In this document: piece by piece, positions 1-12,180 of the stretch
How the letters are laid out: each line of letters starts with the position of its first letter
Numbering within the stretch: the first letter of the stretch is position 1
Assembly: GCA_945643635.1 (NCBI GenBank)
Contig: CALZFC010000067.1
Coordinates: 1,560,001-1,624,000 of the forward strand
Length of the DNA: 64,000 nucleotides
Direction: 5' to 3'
Source of the DNA: Allodiplogaster sudhausi
Taxonomy: Eukaryota > Nematoda > Chromadorea > Rhabditida > Diplogasteridae
Position numbers and translations under genes: made by a program
Notes under the pieces: model-generated
Told to the model about the DNA's origin: nothing
Seen by the model: the letters and a program-made list of their open reading frames with translations, nothing else
Database searches by the model: none

Positions 1-356
1 GAGAGAGAGAGTGAGAGAGACTGCCGGAGTGAGAAATGCTAAGAGATATAGAGAGTGGGGGGGGAGGCTTAACATTTTGTTTAAGGAAGTAATGAAATAA
101 ACGTGCGAAGTACGTACAAAATGCATGGGTATGTCGATGTTTCATTTATATTTATGACAAGTAAACCATAGAATGATGCGATTGCTTGACCTTATGAACT
201 TCCTTCTCATATCTGCGAGAGGATAAACTCCATTCTCGTAGCTTGATATTTGATGCCCCCCTGCAAATCTACGGAATCATCTAACACAGTTCGATATTGC
301 GCTTGCTAAAAATAAGATTATTGATATCAGAATTAAATATATGGGATAAGAAGGGT

Positions 357-401
<45 letters not shown>

Positions 402-1248
402 GGAGAGAGAGAAAGGGAGAGAAGGAGACTGAGAGTACTGCAATAAAGATTAGAGTAGAGATGATGAAGTCAAAGAGTCAGTGATTTGGGTTTTGATCTC
501 TCAAGATTAGATCTTGGGAACTTTGCAAAGGAGAAGCCTTTCAAAGATTGGCACTTGATGCATCAATAAATATGTTCAGATGAACTTGCCAGCTTTCAAT
601 TAGCAGAAAACAACTACATTCGGCTAAACGTCGATTCTTTATATAAATGTAAGTACATCCCATGTACCTCGAGATGTCTATCATAATTAGATATGTATAT
701 GTAACTGTGATTTTCTAGCATGGAGAAATGGTAAGAAGTAAAAAAAAATCATTCGTCAAGCTATAGAGCATATTTATCATTATTAAGGTTCACTGCAAAA
801 CTGCCGGTGATCATTGAAAATTTCAAACTTTTCATCAGCAAAAATTAAAGAATAATAGCGTTTAAATACATTTTTAAATATATTTTTTCCCGTTTTTAAA
901 GAAGTAGAAAAAAACCCCATTGCTGGCAATGTATTGTATTCGTACTCCGAAAGTCCTCAGAGGTTGTCCTTTAGAGTCTTCTTACCATTAGCCATACGAT
1001 CAGAACCGAAAGCGAGATTGAAAAATGTATTCTTGTATATTCTTCGTGCCTGCCCAGATATCAAGGCCATTGTTGCACATGCTCCAGATCACCCCCCCCC
1101 CCACCCTTCCATTCTTAACTCTCCTTTTTTTTCGACTTCGCGCATAACTCGGAGACTCCTCTTCCTTTGCCTTCTGGGACGAATTGCGTAAACAAGGGCA
1201 AAGAGATTTGAGGGGAACTCTCTCTCTCTCTCTCTCTCTTCCTCATCT

Positions 1249-1286
<38 letters not shown>

Positions 1287-1334
1287 TCCTCATTCTCCTT
1301 TTCTCTCTCTCTCTCTCTCTCTCTTCCTCATTGT

Positions 1335-1375
<41 letters not shown>

Positions 1376-2082
1376 TCATTCTCCTTCTCTCTCTCTCTCT
1401 CTTCCTCATTCGAGAGAGGAGAGAGAGTGTGATAAAGAGAGAAAGAGAGACAATGACAAGAAATGCTATTGTTCGGTGTGTCCAGCATCGTTTGTAGTGC
1501 GCGGTGGCAGGATACTTGTCATTCTGTTGAAGCGCACCCTATTCTGAGCGGTCGCCTCCCTTGAGAGTGAGAGAGAGCGAGAGAGAAAGAGGGATAGGTT
1601 AAGAAAGAGAGAGAGAGAATGATAGATCCCTCTGCACTTCGATCCCTTAGTGGATAAAGGGCTCGAGTGGAAAGCCACACGAGAGTGGCCCGAAGGGCTT
1701 CCTCTGGTTTTTGCCCTCAACTGACCACTGGCTAGGAGGGGCTTCTCACTTCTCACCCCCCCCCCCTCAAATGAAAAGACCTTGCGCAGCCATTCATCCT
1801 TGATTCCGAATTTCTGACTTTTCTCGCTCTCTCTCTCTTTCACTCTCTTTCTCCCTCCCCCCCCCTCTTGATCTCTTCATCTTCATCTCTCTCTCTCTCT
1901 CTATCCATATTCTACTTCCCCCACTCGTTCTCCCTCTGTCTCTTTGTCTCTCTCATCTCCGCCTCTCTGTCTATCCATCTCTCTCTCTCTCCTCACTCTC
2001 TCTCTCTCCCCTCTCTCTCTCTCTCTTTCCCTCTCTCTCTCTAGTCTCTATTCCCTCGCTCTCTCTCTCTCTCTCTGCCTCG

Positions 2083-2117
<35 letters not shown>

Positions 2118-2642
2118 CCCAGACGGCAGCGATGATTTGTGAGGGTGCGCGGCGCGCCGCCTTCATCCTCTCTTCCCCCGGATATCATCAGAGTGTGACC
2201 TCAAAGAAGAAGAGGCACGCGCATTCTTCTTGCCATTAGAAAAGGAGAGGGAAGATTTGTGTGAGGCCGCCTCCGATTTCCCATGCCGCTAACGCGTTAA
2301 GAGAGAGAAAGAGAGAGAGAGAGAAAGAGAGACAGAGAGAGAGGGAGAGAGAGAGAAAGAGAGAGCGAGAGAGAGAGGGAGAGAGAGAAAGAAGGTGAGA
2401 GAGATAGAGAGAAAAAGAGTGAGAGAATTAAATAGAGAAAGCCAGCTCGGCATTCACCGGTAACTCGATTGCTGTTCAATCCACTGCACGTCTCCACTCG
2501 CAAATCGGGGGGGGGGGGCCTTCTGCCGCCCTGATACTAAAACAGTTCCATTCTTTGGCCCTCTCGCTTTCGCTTTCACTTACTCTCTTCCTCTCACGCT
2601 TGCTTTCTCTCAATCTCTCTTCTCTCTCTCTCTCTTTCTCTA

Positions 2643-2684
<42 letters not shown>

Positions 2685-2912
2685 TCTCTCTCTCTAACAA
2701 TGCTCATCTCACTCCAGCTGACTTCCCTTGTGTTCGCCATACACGCGCAATTCCTTCTCTGCTTCACTAGAGCCTTTCTTTCCTCGCTCTGCCGCTTCCA
2801 CCACTTCCTCATTGCTGGCACCGTGCCAGCCAGTAGTATGAAGTTGCCGGTATGTATATCTGTATCTCTATGTCTCTCTCACTCTCATATTCAGTATCTC
2901 TCTCTTCTCTCT

Positions 2913-2948
<36 letters not shown>

Positions 2949-3037
2949 CTGAAGTGCTGCTCCTAATTTGTACGTGCCACGCGCGGGTTTGGAAGATGAA
3001 TTTAACGCCCCTTTCCTGTGTTGGTCTCAAATTTGCA

Positions 3038-3072
<35 letters not shown>

Positions 3073-5346
3073 TTCTCTCTTTCTCTCCCTCTCTCTCTCT
3101 CTTTCTCTTTCTCTCCCTCTAGCTTCAACCCTTTCGTCAGCCAGACTACCTTCCACTTTGAACTCGTATTTTTTTGTTGTCTTTTTCCGAGAAAAAGCCG
3201 ACGAAACTCACTCGTGAGAACTTTCATGAGAGCAAATCTTTTCAAAAGCTCTCTTCTCTCCCTACCTCTCTCTCTCTCTCTCTGCCTCTGTATCTTTCTC
3301 TGTCTCTCTCTCTCTCTCTTATCTCCCCCTCTCTCGCTTTCTCCCTTTCTCTCTCTCTATCTTTCTCCCTCTACTCTTTTACCATCTATTCTTTTCCTCT
3401 ATCCTCTCTGCCTTACTCTCTACTCTGCCGCTATTCATTATGAAGTCTCAAATAAAAATTTCCTATGGATAATTGAGAGACTAAATATTGAATGTCAATT
3501 GTCAGCAATATTTCCTCTTTGTTTTACGGCTCGTCACTCCTTTACAAATCATATACATAAAGTCCATATTTGTTATCTGTCACTTTTTTTTTTAGAAACT
3601 TATATAAACGACCTTAACTGCTTTGTTTCTGATAGGGAGACATCATAGAATTCCATTAACAATAGAATCTCTAATAATAAGGAATAAAATTTTTTTGTCT
3701 TTATTAGATTGTGCTCCCTGGGTTGAATGGGGGAGAGAAAATGGAATGGTTTTATTCCCATATTGTAACAATTTTTTTATTCATTGCCACAGTTGGAAAC
3801 ATGTGACAAAAACATATGTAGCAAACATTTAGATAATGACGTGGTAGGTAACACAAATTGCTGGCAACCAAAAATTATTGCTCTCCGTAGACGTTGTTTT
3901 CTTCGTCTTCTTCTTCTTCTTCTTCTTCTTCTCTCACACGACTTGGGAACATGTTTATTCTCTTCATCATCATTCTTTTTGCGCTCATTTTCATGTTCTA
4001 CCAGATCCGATAGTTTTATTTCTGTTTATGTGCATCGTGGAAATAGATAAAGGAACTAAAGTAACGTAATTCTAGTAATAACATTGAAGTTTTGTCTTGG
4101 TATAGTTAGACATTTCGAAATCTTCGGCCTACTTTTCTCACTGTTTCTCTCTCTTTCTCTCGCTCTCTCGCTCTCATCTCTCTCCTTCTTCACCTTCTTC
4201 ACCTTCCGGAAGCCATGACACATCTTCAAGGGTGTGGTGGTTGCACTCTCAGAGTTATGATTCTTCCTCTCAGTCTCTCATTTTCATTCTCCCTCTCTCA
4301 TATCCTCTCTCTCTCTCGTTTCTCTCTTCCTCTCTCTCCTCTCTCTTTCTCTCTCTCCTCCCTCTCTCTCTCCCTCTCCTTGCCCACTTCCTGTCTCCGC
4401 AAGTGCGTCCGTCATGACTCGCTCCGCTGCACCTGCAAATTGCACCACCTCCTCCCTCCCCTCCCTCCTTCCACAGCTTCTGCCCAGCCCGATAGCCCCT
4501 TAGGGCGCCCCGCCAAAGAGGACCAGGTGTCGAATAGCCCCCGGGACACATAAGCTTTCTTGCGCTCTCACACACACACTCTCTCTCCCTGTCTCTTCCT
4601 CCACTCTCACTTTTCTCCCTCTTCTCACTACTCCTACTCTCTCTCTATCCCAACATTTTTCTCCCTGCTCTTTCACTCTTTTAACTCCTCCCTCTCTTGC
4701 TACTATATCTCCCCCTCTTCAACAAGCACTTTCCTGTCCATAACAACATTTCGACGTGAAATTTTCACATCTAAATCAACTTGTTGACTTTGAAATGCGG
4801 AGCGTGGCAAAATTGCCTTGCTGGCTAATTATCGAATTTTTTGAAAATTGCTTTTAGCCATGCTTGCAATATTTTTATGTGTACATACATAGATATTTAT
4901 GATACTCGCTATTTGCTAATTATGAATATTTTTCTTATCCGTATATGGCTAACGATTCCAGCTCCATACATACATTATTTGTGATGTAATAATAACCGAC
5001 GTGAATATGCTTTGATTAAATTCTGACAGTGAGAGCGAGAGATGGAAAAAAGAAAAAAATATTATCTGAATCTCTCGTTCGCGACTTTTTTTTTTACTTT
5101 AAATTACTCTTGATCCTTCTCACTTGGTTTCCCGTTTCATGTAAATTGAAGCAACATACATATAAGAAATTGTCCGTGAACATATGCATTTTCAAATGTC
5201 TACAGTCAAAACGGAAAAAATATCGCAATGTCTATTCGCACATCTTCAAATATTACTTGATATCAAATTAAACCCCAAAAACGCTCTTCTTTTCTCTCTC
5301 TCTACTTCTCTCTCTCTCAATACCTCCTACTCTCTCCCTCTATCAT

Positions 5347-5385
<39 letters not shown>

Positions 5386-5592
5386 GTCTCTCTCACGCAT
5401 ACTCTGGTATGTCGACATTTAAATATGAATGACTACGACAAAATGCAGAGCGTGTCAAAATGGCAAAATTGTCTAGGTGTATGAGCATTCTGCTATGTAG
5501 CTGAATCTCACGCTAAAATCCTCTTGTCATGCCTGTTTTTTTATATGAATATTCACTATTCACACCTCATGTAACTTATTAGTTTTCTTACT

Positions 5593-5656
<64 letters not shown>

Positions 5657-6486
5657 TATGTATCCATATTCTTGAACACATTCGAATATTTATGCATATA
5701 ATAGCAAGAGAATCGAAGTTATTTTGAAATTTCGAGAGCCTGCTAAAACAGTGGAATCACTTAATAGTAGATATATGTAGGTGATTTTCCTGCGCGATAC
5801 CTTTAAATATTGAGATAACAAAACCTTCAGTCGCTGTGTGAGCCTACTGACTGCTTTATAGGAATATTTTAACTTGAAGGGAGACCAAGACTTCCGCTCC
5901 GTGTCTCCCTCCCTTTATCTTCTCTCTTCTTTCTGCATTTATCTATTTCTCTCTTTTTCCTGTGCTCTCTCCCGTGTAGTTATCTTACTGCTGTTTTTGC
6001 GTTCCTTCTTTCGCGCGGCATTCTTCCTTGTGGCACGCACCTCTTTCCGTTCTCCTACTAAAGTCATTGACACCAGACACCTTTGTTGTCCACATCCATC
6101 TTCCTTTCTCTCTCTCTCACTCTCTCCGACTCTCTCTCTCTCCCCGACTCTCTCTCTCTCTAACTCTGCTTCCTTATTTTCCCTCACACTAAAATATAGC
6201 ATTTGTCTCACGAAAAATACCTTTTGTCCTCCTATTTCTTTGTTTCCTCGGTGCTCTCTGCTTTGTGGAATCTCTTCTGTTCAACAATGATGTACATAAA
6301 TACAAGAAATGTATATGTCCCAGCCAGAGAACACTAGACTTTCTCTTTTCCGTTCCACTGCACTTTTCTGTATCGCCTGACACATACGTAGCTTCTCCTA
6401 TTGTTCGCCTTTTCCCTTCTTGTAGGTGATCGATGAGGGGAATGTTCTGTGAACTCTTAGTTGGAAGACCGTCTGACAAAACATAT

Positions 6487-6526
<40 letters not shown>

Positions 6527-9066
6527 ACCACCTGCTATTTAATTTCACCTGTCTGGCGCTGAACAAGCAAGAGAAAGAGTGCGTGGAAGGAAGAAGTAAA
6601 ACGAAGAAGATTTTTGGACGATTGCCAAAAGAAGCAGATAAAGAAATCGCAGAGATACATGTAAATAAATAAATCATGCGCGTTGCCAAAAAGGAAGAAG
6701 AAGAGGAAAAAAGTTGTGTTTACGTCAGCTTCCCGACAAATTCATTTTCCTGTCAAAAATGGGGCGATAAATTTTGCTTTAGGCTTTTCGAAATAGCGAA
6801 GAGATATGGTAAAAGAAAGGATGTCTCAACAGATATGTCTTCCAGCAAAAGTTTTACCATTTCATGCTCGACGACAGTAGTACTGGGGAAATTTTTTTCT
6901 TACTTTTTTTAAATCACAATATTTATTCCAAAAGCGAGTATAATTTATTAATTACACAGAAAACAAATTTAATTGCGGTAATTGTTTTCGTTATTTTGTC
7001 TCCGTTCAATCTCTGCCGCCCACTCCCTTCTTTTATTCTCTTCTTCTTCTTCTTCTTTTCAGACTTCTCCAACAACCACTTCCAGAACGAGATTCCTTTC
7101 GCAACCGAGAATGGCCGAGGCGAAAGTTGGCAATATTTTCTCGAATGTGGACATTAGCAACGTCCATCCAAATTCTTTCAAAGAATTTTTCCCGTCTTTC
7201 CATTTTTTGCCGATCACCAAATGTTTCTTTTTCATCCCTGGAATTGTTTCCCTGCTATACCGGCGCTTTTCTCAAAGCAATCTCTCGTAAAATTAATGCG
7301 AAAAGAAGTAGACCGCTACCGTCTTAATGTCTGCTTTAAAAAAAAAGAATTATTTACGGGAACCACGTTTGAACAGCAACTTTTGTAAATTACAACATAC
7401 AGTTGAACAACCGATTTTTTTGTCTATTTTTCTAAGATGCTTTCTGGCAGTTCTTCATGGATTCTTTTTTAAAGAGCTCTTTAGAGCCGATCCAAGCTCG
7501 TCTAACGTTTCCTCTGTGGCGACGGATTTGAGGGGGTTTGTATCCTTTGTGGGGATAAGGCGAGAGATGGAGTGTGTGTTAGAGAGATCGTGAGAGATAG
7601 AGAGAGAGAAAGTGAAAGAGAACGAGAGAGTGTTAGAGAACGATAGAGAAAGGGAGTACGAGAGAGAAAGCGATAGAGAAAGAGAAAGCAAGAGAGAGTG
7701 CGAGACAGCGACAAAAAAAACGAGAGAGAGGGAGAGAGAAAGCGAAAGCGAGAGCGAGAGAGAGAGAGAGACAAAGAAGGAGCAAGAGAGAGAGAGAGAG
7801 ATGTAAGTATGTGCTGAGATCCCCTTAGCACCAACACCACCAACCGCAGCGGCTGCTTTTAGCCCGTGGGAAATCTGTGAGGTAGATGTGTGTGTATGTA
7901 TCTAAGAGAATGTACACATGCTTGGGGTGAGGGTGGCGAGTGACGAACTGAATAGAGGACCCGCAGATCTCTCACTCCCTGGTGGTCTCTGCTCCCCCTC
8001 CCCCTCAGGGCAGACTGAGTGGAAGCCGGGAGGTCCTCTTCCCTTTTAATCTCAATAAATCTGCCGTTTTCATCCACTAGGTTTTCTCCCTCTTATCCAC
8101 CATATCCCGGAACGCACGGGTCGAGTCCATTAGTGAGAGATTAAAGGCTGATCTAATTTGTTGTACTTTCTCTCCTCTCTCTCTCTTTCTCCGTATATTA
8201 TATTTCTATCTTCCCTCTGCTTTTGACTTTTTCTCTGAAACTCTCTCCTTCTCACTCTCATCTCACTATGTTTTTCTCTTGTTCTCTCCTACTCGCTCTC
8301 CCCAACTCGATCTCTTATATACGCACAGCTAAGCCCTACTCTCTTCCTTTTGTGATAAAATCCATGAAAATGCGGTTCGAACAGTAAGCGTCTTTTCACA
8401 ACAACATTAAAAACCATTTTATATTTCCTTTGCAGAATGGAACGGTGCTTTCCTGTCACAACGGTCGCTCAAATACACTAGCTAATAGTAAGAAATGATT
8501 CGCGAATACCTAGTTCCGGTTGTAAAATTTGCTTAACAGCTTCCTTTGTCTCAATTATGGAATGCGTAATTCGAAAACTATTTTAAATTGGCTAAAAATG
8601 GACGGTGGCGGCCAATTCATAATTTATCCATTTTGCGCCATTTATCCATAATTGTAATTATAAGTAGATCGGGAAAAGGCCTAATATAGGGGAATATACA
8701 TACAAACTTTTATTAGTATGCTATCTTCAAGTGTTCCCTAAATACCTTGTGGACTACCCGATCTATTCAATTGTAGTAATTCTTCGAATAGTATCAGTGC
8801 GCTTATGCCTTCTGCAATGCTTTCTGATTGATTATTTCAGCAAAAATAGATATTTCTGGCACGCTTTAAACGGCTATTGTAGTCGTGTCTCTCTCTCTTT
8901 CTCTCTCTCTCTCTCTAAATCAACCACGCTCTCTCATCCTTGCTTCTCAGGCAAAAAGGCGCGAATTCAAAATCGAATTTTTGATGGCGCGGTTTACAAT
9001 TCATTAATCGAGGCGAATTTATGTGTGTAAATGACGAACAGTGATAATCTTGGTCCTAATCCACAG
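1..9066. repeat. CT/GA-saturated intron-like sequence without a recognised gene
   Basis: Long imperfect (GA)n or (CT)n tracts dominate, for example 361-425 (GA), 1218-1410 (CT), 1945-2115 (CT), 2300-2430 (GA), 2600-2695 (CT), 3040-3120 (CT), 3260-3365 (CT), 4265-4380 (CT), 5290-5390 (CT) and 7560-7800 (GA). A (TA)n tract lies at 5597-5651 and another at 6490-6521. Open frames here are Ser-Leu or Arg-Glu repeats created by the microsatellites and are not genes. The stretch probably belongs to the large intron or introns upstream of the neurexin stalk exons, because no LNS- or EGF-like coding segment is visible in either strand. Confidence 0.75.
2123..2138 (+). other. Candidate 16-nt microexon
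   Basis: A very long CT tract ends in six C's and AG at 2115-2122, an ideal acceptor. Sixteen bases later comes GTGAGG, a strong donor. With one base from an upstream exon the microexon would read Asp-Gly-Ser-Asp-Asp plus two bases, reminiscent of the acidic Gly-Asp-Asp-Leu segment that follows the last LNS domain in neurexins. It starts in phase 1 and ends in phase 2, so it does not join directly to the 10359 exon. This is a weak call based on splice signals only. Confidence 0.2.
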
Positions 9067-9086
9067 TCCTCTTCCCCTCCTGATGG

Positions 9087-9450
9087 ATGTACGTGCTGAC
9101 GAGCACGGTGCTGCCGATCCTGTGTCTGCTCGACTGGCGCGACGCCAAGTGCCGGCTGGCGGCGCCGCCCGCGCCGCGTTTCGCGGCCGCTTTTGACGCG
9201 TCGCGGCTGCCGACGCCGGACGCGTCGCGGTTCCCTAATCCACGGCCCGTCCACGCGCCGCCGCCACCAGTGAAAAGCACGCGGAGGCATACGAGGCCCA
9301 CCCTGACGACGACGGCACTATCGAGCAGAACCTCCACCACCACAACTACGACAGAGAAGACCACTACCGTAGTGTCATCAACCACAGCAACAACGACTAC
9401 CGTACCTTCGACAAGTTCTACTACTCCATCGACGACGACAACTACCACAA
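9087..9450 (+). CDS. Candidate Thr-rich stalk exon / alternative first exon of neurexin
   Basis: An open frame from ATG 9087 to a stop at 9602 codes for a short hydrophobic start (VLTSTVLPILCLL, a possible weak signal peptide), an Ala/Pro/Arg-rich segment and then a Thr/Ser/Pro/Val mucin-like run. The codon pattern (ACC/ACG/ACA/ACT mixed while Thr is kept) argues for real coding use. A strong acceptor with a branch-like CCTAAT ends at 9066, but the frame is closed by TGA at 9081, so it would have to start at ATG 9087. A donor AA|GTACGT after 9450 is in phase 1 and would join in frame to the exon at 10359. This could be the first coding exon of a short neurexin isoform lacking LNS domains (gamma-like). 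Without that splice the frame ends at 9602. Function and expression are inferred. Confidence 0.35.
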
Positions 9451-10358
9451 GTACGTCGACGACCACCGTACCACCGCCAACAACAACGACTACGGTGGCG
9501 ACCACGACTACGGTAGCCACGAGAATACCGATGACTGAAGCAGAGCCAGAATCACAAGACAATGGTTACGACTGTAGTTTGACGCCGTGGGAAAATGTTT
9601 AGTGATGTGAAGAAAAACAGAAGAAGAAGAGAAATGTGAGCGAGGAGAGAGAGAGAGAGTGAATTTGTTGGTGTTGTGTGAATTAACAGTTTGCACATGC
9701 ATGTATCCATTTGAGAGGATTTTCCTTATCTAACTGAATGAAATCTCTAACAAATACAGCTGCTCTGTAATAGCTGAGTAAGTAAAAAAAATCTTTGCAT
9801 GCCAATGCCAACCTGCTATGTATGCATACGTATGTATGTACATATGTGCATATGCACTACGTATGAATTCTTCTATTCAAGAAGGCAAGCTTGTCGGTCC
9901 GCGGTCCGTTGCTTCTATCAATAAGACTATTACATATATTATATTTTTTGTACACGCTGCACGGAACAGGCCTCTATCAATCCGTAAAATTGCTCATATT
10001 CTAAATCATTCATTTAAACGCAAAAACCACCTGCTTTAAATAGCCAAATAAAAATATATCGTTTATTCCTTCTTTTTTTCTTAAAAAAAAAAATTACCTA
10101 AATTTAACGGGTGTATAGAAAATCTTTAAGACGAATAAAAAGTACATACTCGCATGTTTGCCTGTTCTTGCCTGATGGTGAGCAGAAAAAAACGCTTCAT
10201 TTTAGCTGCATTGTAGAGTGTCTGTCTACTTTTTTTTTCTCATCTTATCCTATCACTTTTTTCTTTTTCTTTCTTTCTGATTCTTTCACTTGCTTTCTCA
10301 ACATTATTCTTCCTCTCTAACCTATCTCTCTCTTTACTCTCTTTATCTCTTCTTCCAG

Positions 10359-11193
10359 GCTTCTTCTCGCCCGTCGTGGTGCTCTCGTCCTCGACCGCAT
10401 CGCGTGACCGCGACGCGACCGCCGCGCGTGACCGCGACGCCCCGCGTGCAACACGGCGTCCTCACGTTCTAACTACTACATCTGCCTCTACGACCACAAC
10501 CACCGGTGAGTCGCCTCCTCCTCATCCTACTCTTCACCATCAACATAAGCAGCATCTCAAGCAGCAGTCACATCGTCGACCCACCGTTCTACCCACCGAC
10601 AATACCGTAACCCGGGCATCTACCGTATCCATGCCTTCGACCACGTCATCCATCGTCTTTCTCGAGAAAGTTGTTGGCGTCGAAGAGGGCTCTGCGGCTC
10701 TGCCAATCTTCAGTGAAGGTGGCGAGTTCGAAGGATCTGGCAATGTGCCAACTCCCGCCGAGCCCGTTCTGGCTCTCGCCGCGACCCCGGCCACGTCGCC
10801 GATGGGTCCCGCCACGAAAACGTCTACCGTAATACCTCGTCCCTACGACTCGGTCGAGGAGGCGCTCAGCCAGAATCCGGAATACGCGGCGGAGCTCGGA
10901 CGCGAGTTGGTGCCCGATGAGAAGGCGTCCATCTGGAATGGCGCAGATGTCGTGCCGGACGAGCTGGACTACCGAAGACGTCCCGAGACGACGGAAGCAG
11001 CGTCTGAGACTTCGGCGATTACGGTAACGACAAGCTCGGAGCCGACAACGACGACCAGGTCGATGACGTCAACTGCGAGGTCGACGACCTCCGCGAAGCC
11101 GAGAACGACGACGACCGCCGTGCTCAGCACGACCACTACGACACGACGAAGAACAACAACAACAACAACTGCGCCTTTCACGACGAGTACCGG
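10359..11193 (+). CDS. Nrx-1: Neurexin mucin-like stalk exon (two alternative donors)
   Basis: The acceptor at 10357-10358 follows a CT-rich tract. The exon reads in frame from TTC at 10361: Val/Ser, Arg/Asp-rich, then Thr-rich, then a less biased acidic segment (about residues 95-195), then a second Thr-rich segment (for example ATTTTTAP-like runs). Two donors follow an ACC-G at the same codon phase: GTGAGT after 10505 and GTGCGT after 11193. Both join in frame (phase 1) to the exon at 20607, so the short form carries about 49 residues and the long form about 278. Such extracellular Ser/Thr-rich stalks sit between the last LNS domain and the membrane span of neurexins and are O-glycosylated in known members. 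If neither donor is used the frame ends at TGA 11204-11206, before the membrane span, which would give a secreted form. Confidence 0.8.
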
Positions 11194-11564
11194 TGCGTGT
11201 CATTGATTCCACGTAGACCACGTAGACATGCCGTGTCAAACCTATTGCTCCCCCCACGAACAATCTGCTTGTTCTTTTTCCTCTCGATATCTCTGCCTGT
11301 CTCTCTCTCTCCATCACTCTCACTCGTCTCTTTCTCTCCTCGTCTCTCTCTTTCTCTCGCTCTCTTTCCGTTCACAACTCTCCAACACATTCATACCTCC
11401 ACAACATGCATACTCTTTTTGCACTAGCAGAGTGAGCCGTATTTTGAGCCGATCCAAACACTTGCCGTGTTCTCCTCTTGTTGCTCTTGCCATTTCTCTT
11501 TCTCTCACAGTCTCCCTCTCTCTTACTGCCTACATTATTCGAACTTGTGTGTGTGAGTGTGCAG

Positions 11565-11690
11565 TAGAGGAGTGAAAAGCACACGGTAGAGAGACACACG
11601 AGTCCTGGCACGAAAGGGCATCTACCGTAATCCCTTGTCTCTACTTCAACGGTAGAGGAGGTCCATAAATACAGTATTCATACCTGTGAT
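11565..11690 (+). pseudogene. Decayed copy of neurexin stalk-exon pieces
   Basis: AGTGAAAAGCAC at 11571-11582 matches 9270-9281 in the Thr-rich candidate exon. TCTACCGTAAT followed by a diverged stretch ending in GAGGAGG at 11620-11660 matches 10829-10868 in the stalk exon. The two matched pieces lie next to each other here although their sources are about 1.5 kb apart. Frame is not maintained. It looks like a rearranged, decayed duplicate rather than a used exon. Similarity is judged by eye. Confidence 0.4.
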
Positions 11691-11774
11691 GTGCGAATAG
11701 AATGTGTTTGTGGCAATTGAGATAGTTGACGTAAGACATTAAAGTTATACCCTCATCGTGATAGCGGTATACCC

Positions 11775-12180
11775 TCCCTGTCGCTAGCTTATCTTGGTCC
11801 GCACGGCAAGCAATCCACGGGACAAGCGTAGGACAGGCGAAATAATAATAAATAAATAAAATATAATAAAAAAAATTAATTAATGTGAGAAAATTATACT
11901 TATATATACATATATATATAGCCCTTCAATATGTTGAATTCCCTGTTTTTCCAATATGTGTGACAGTTGATATGCTACTGAAGCAGATAAAAAAGCGTAG
12001 TATCCTGCAGATCCCTGGCTTATCTTGATCCACAAGAAACGCAATCCACGGGGCAAGCGTAGTTCAATCGAAATAATAATAAAAAAATAAATTAAAATTT
12101 TTTTATTAATTGAGAAAATTAGATTTATATATATATATATATATATATATATCCATGCTATATTTTGCATTCCTTGTTTT
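11775..12180 (+). repeat. Diverged tandem duplication, about 235-bp period
   Basis: The block CTTATCTTGGTCCGCA...GCAATCCACGGGACAAGCGTAG...AATAATAATA...TTCCCTGTTTTTCC at about 11788-11955 is followed by a second diverged copy at about 12019-12182 in the same order. The copies share the AATCCACGGG-CAAGCGTAG core, an AATAAT-rich segment, a (TA)n tract and the CCTTGTTTTTCC end. No coding content is evident. Confidence 0.6.

Noticed and set aside
7068..7290. Possible exon after the TCTTCTTTTCAG acceptor at 7056-7067
   Set aside because: The acceptor is good, but no donor in a usable phase and no similarity to neurexin are seen in either of two open frames.
1184..7843. Ser-Leu and Arg-Glu repeat frames
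   Set aside because: They are direct translations of CT/GA microsatellites with no start context, domain or exon structure.
9056..9562. Val-rich frame on the minus strand opposite the Thr-rich exon
   Set aside because: It is the complement of Thr codons (ACN). The plus strand has the splice signals and fits the neurexin stalk.
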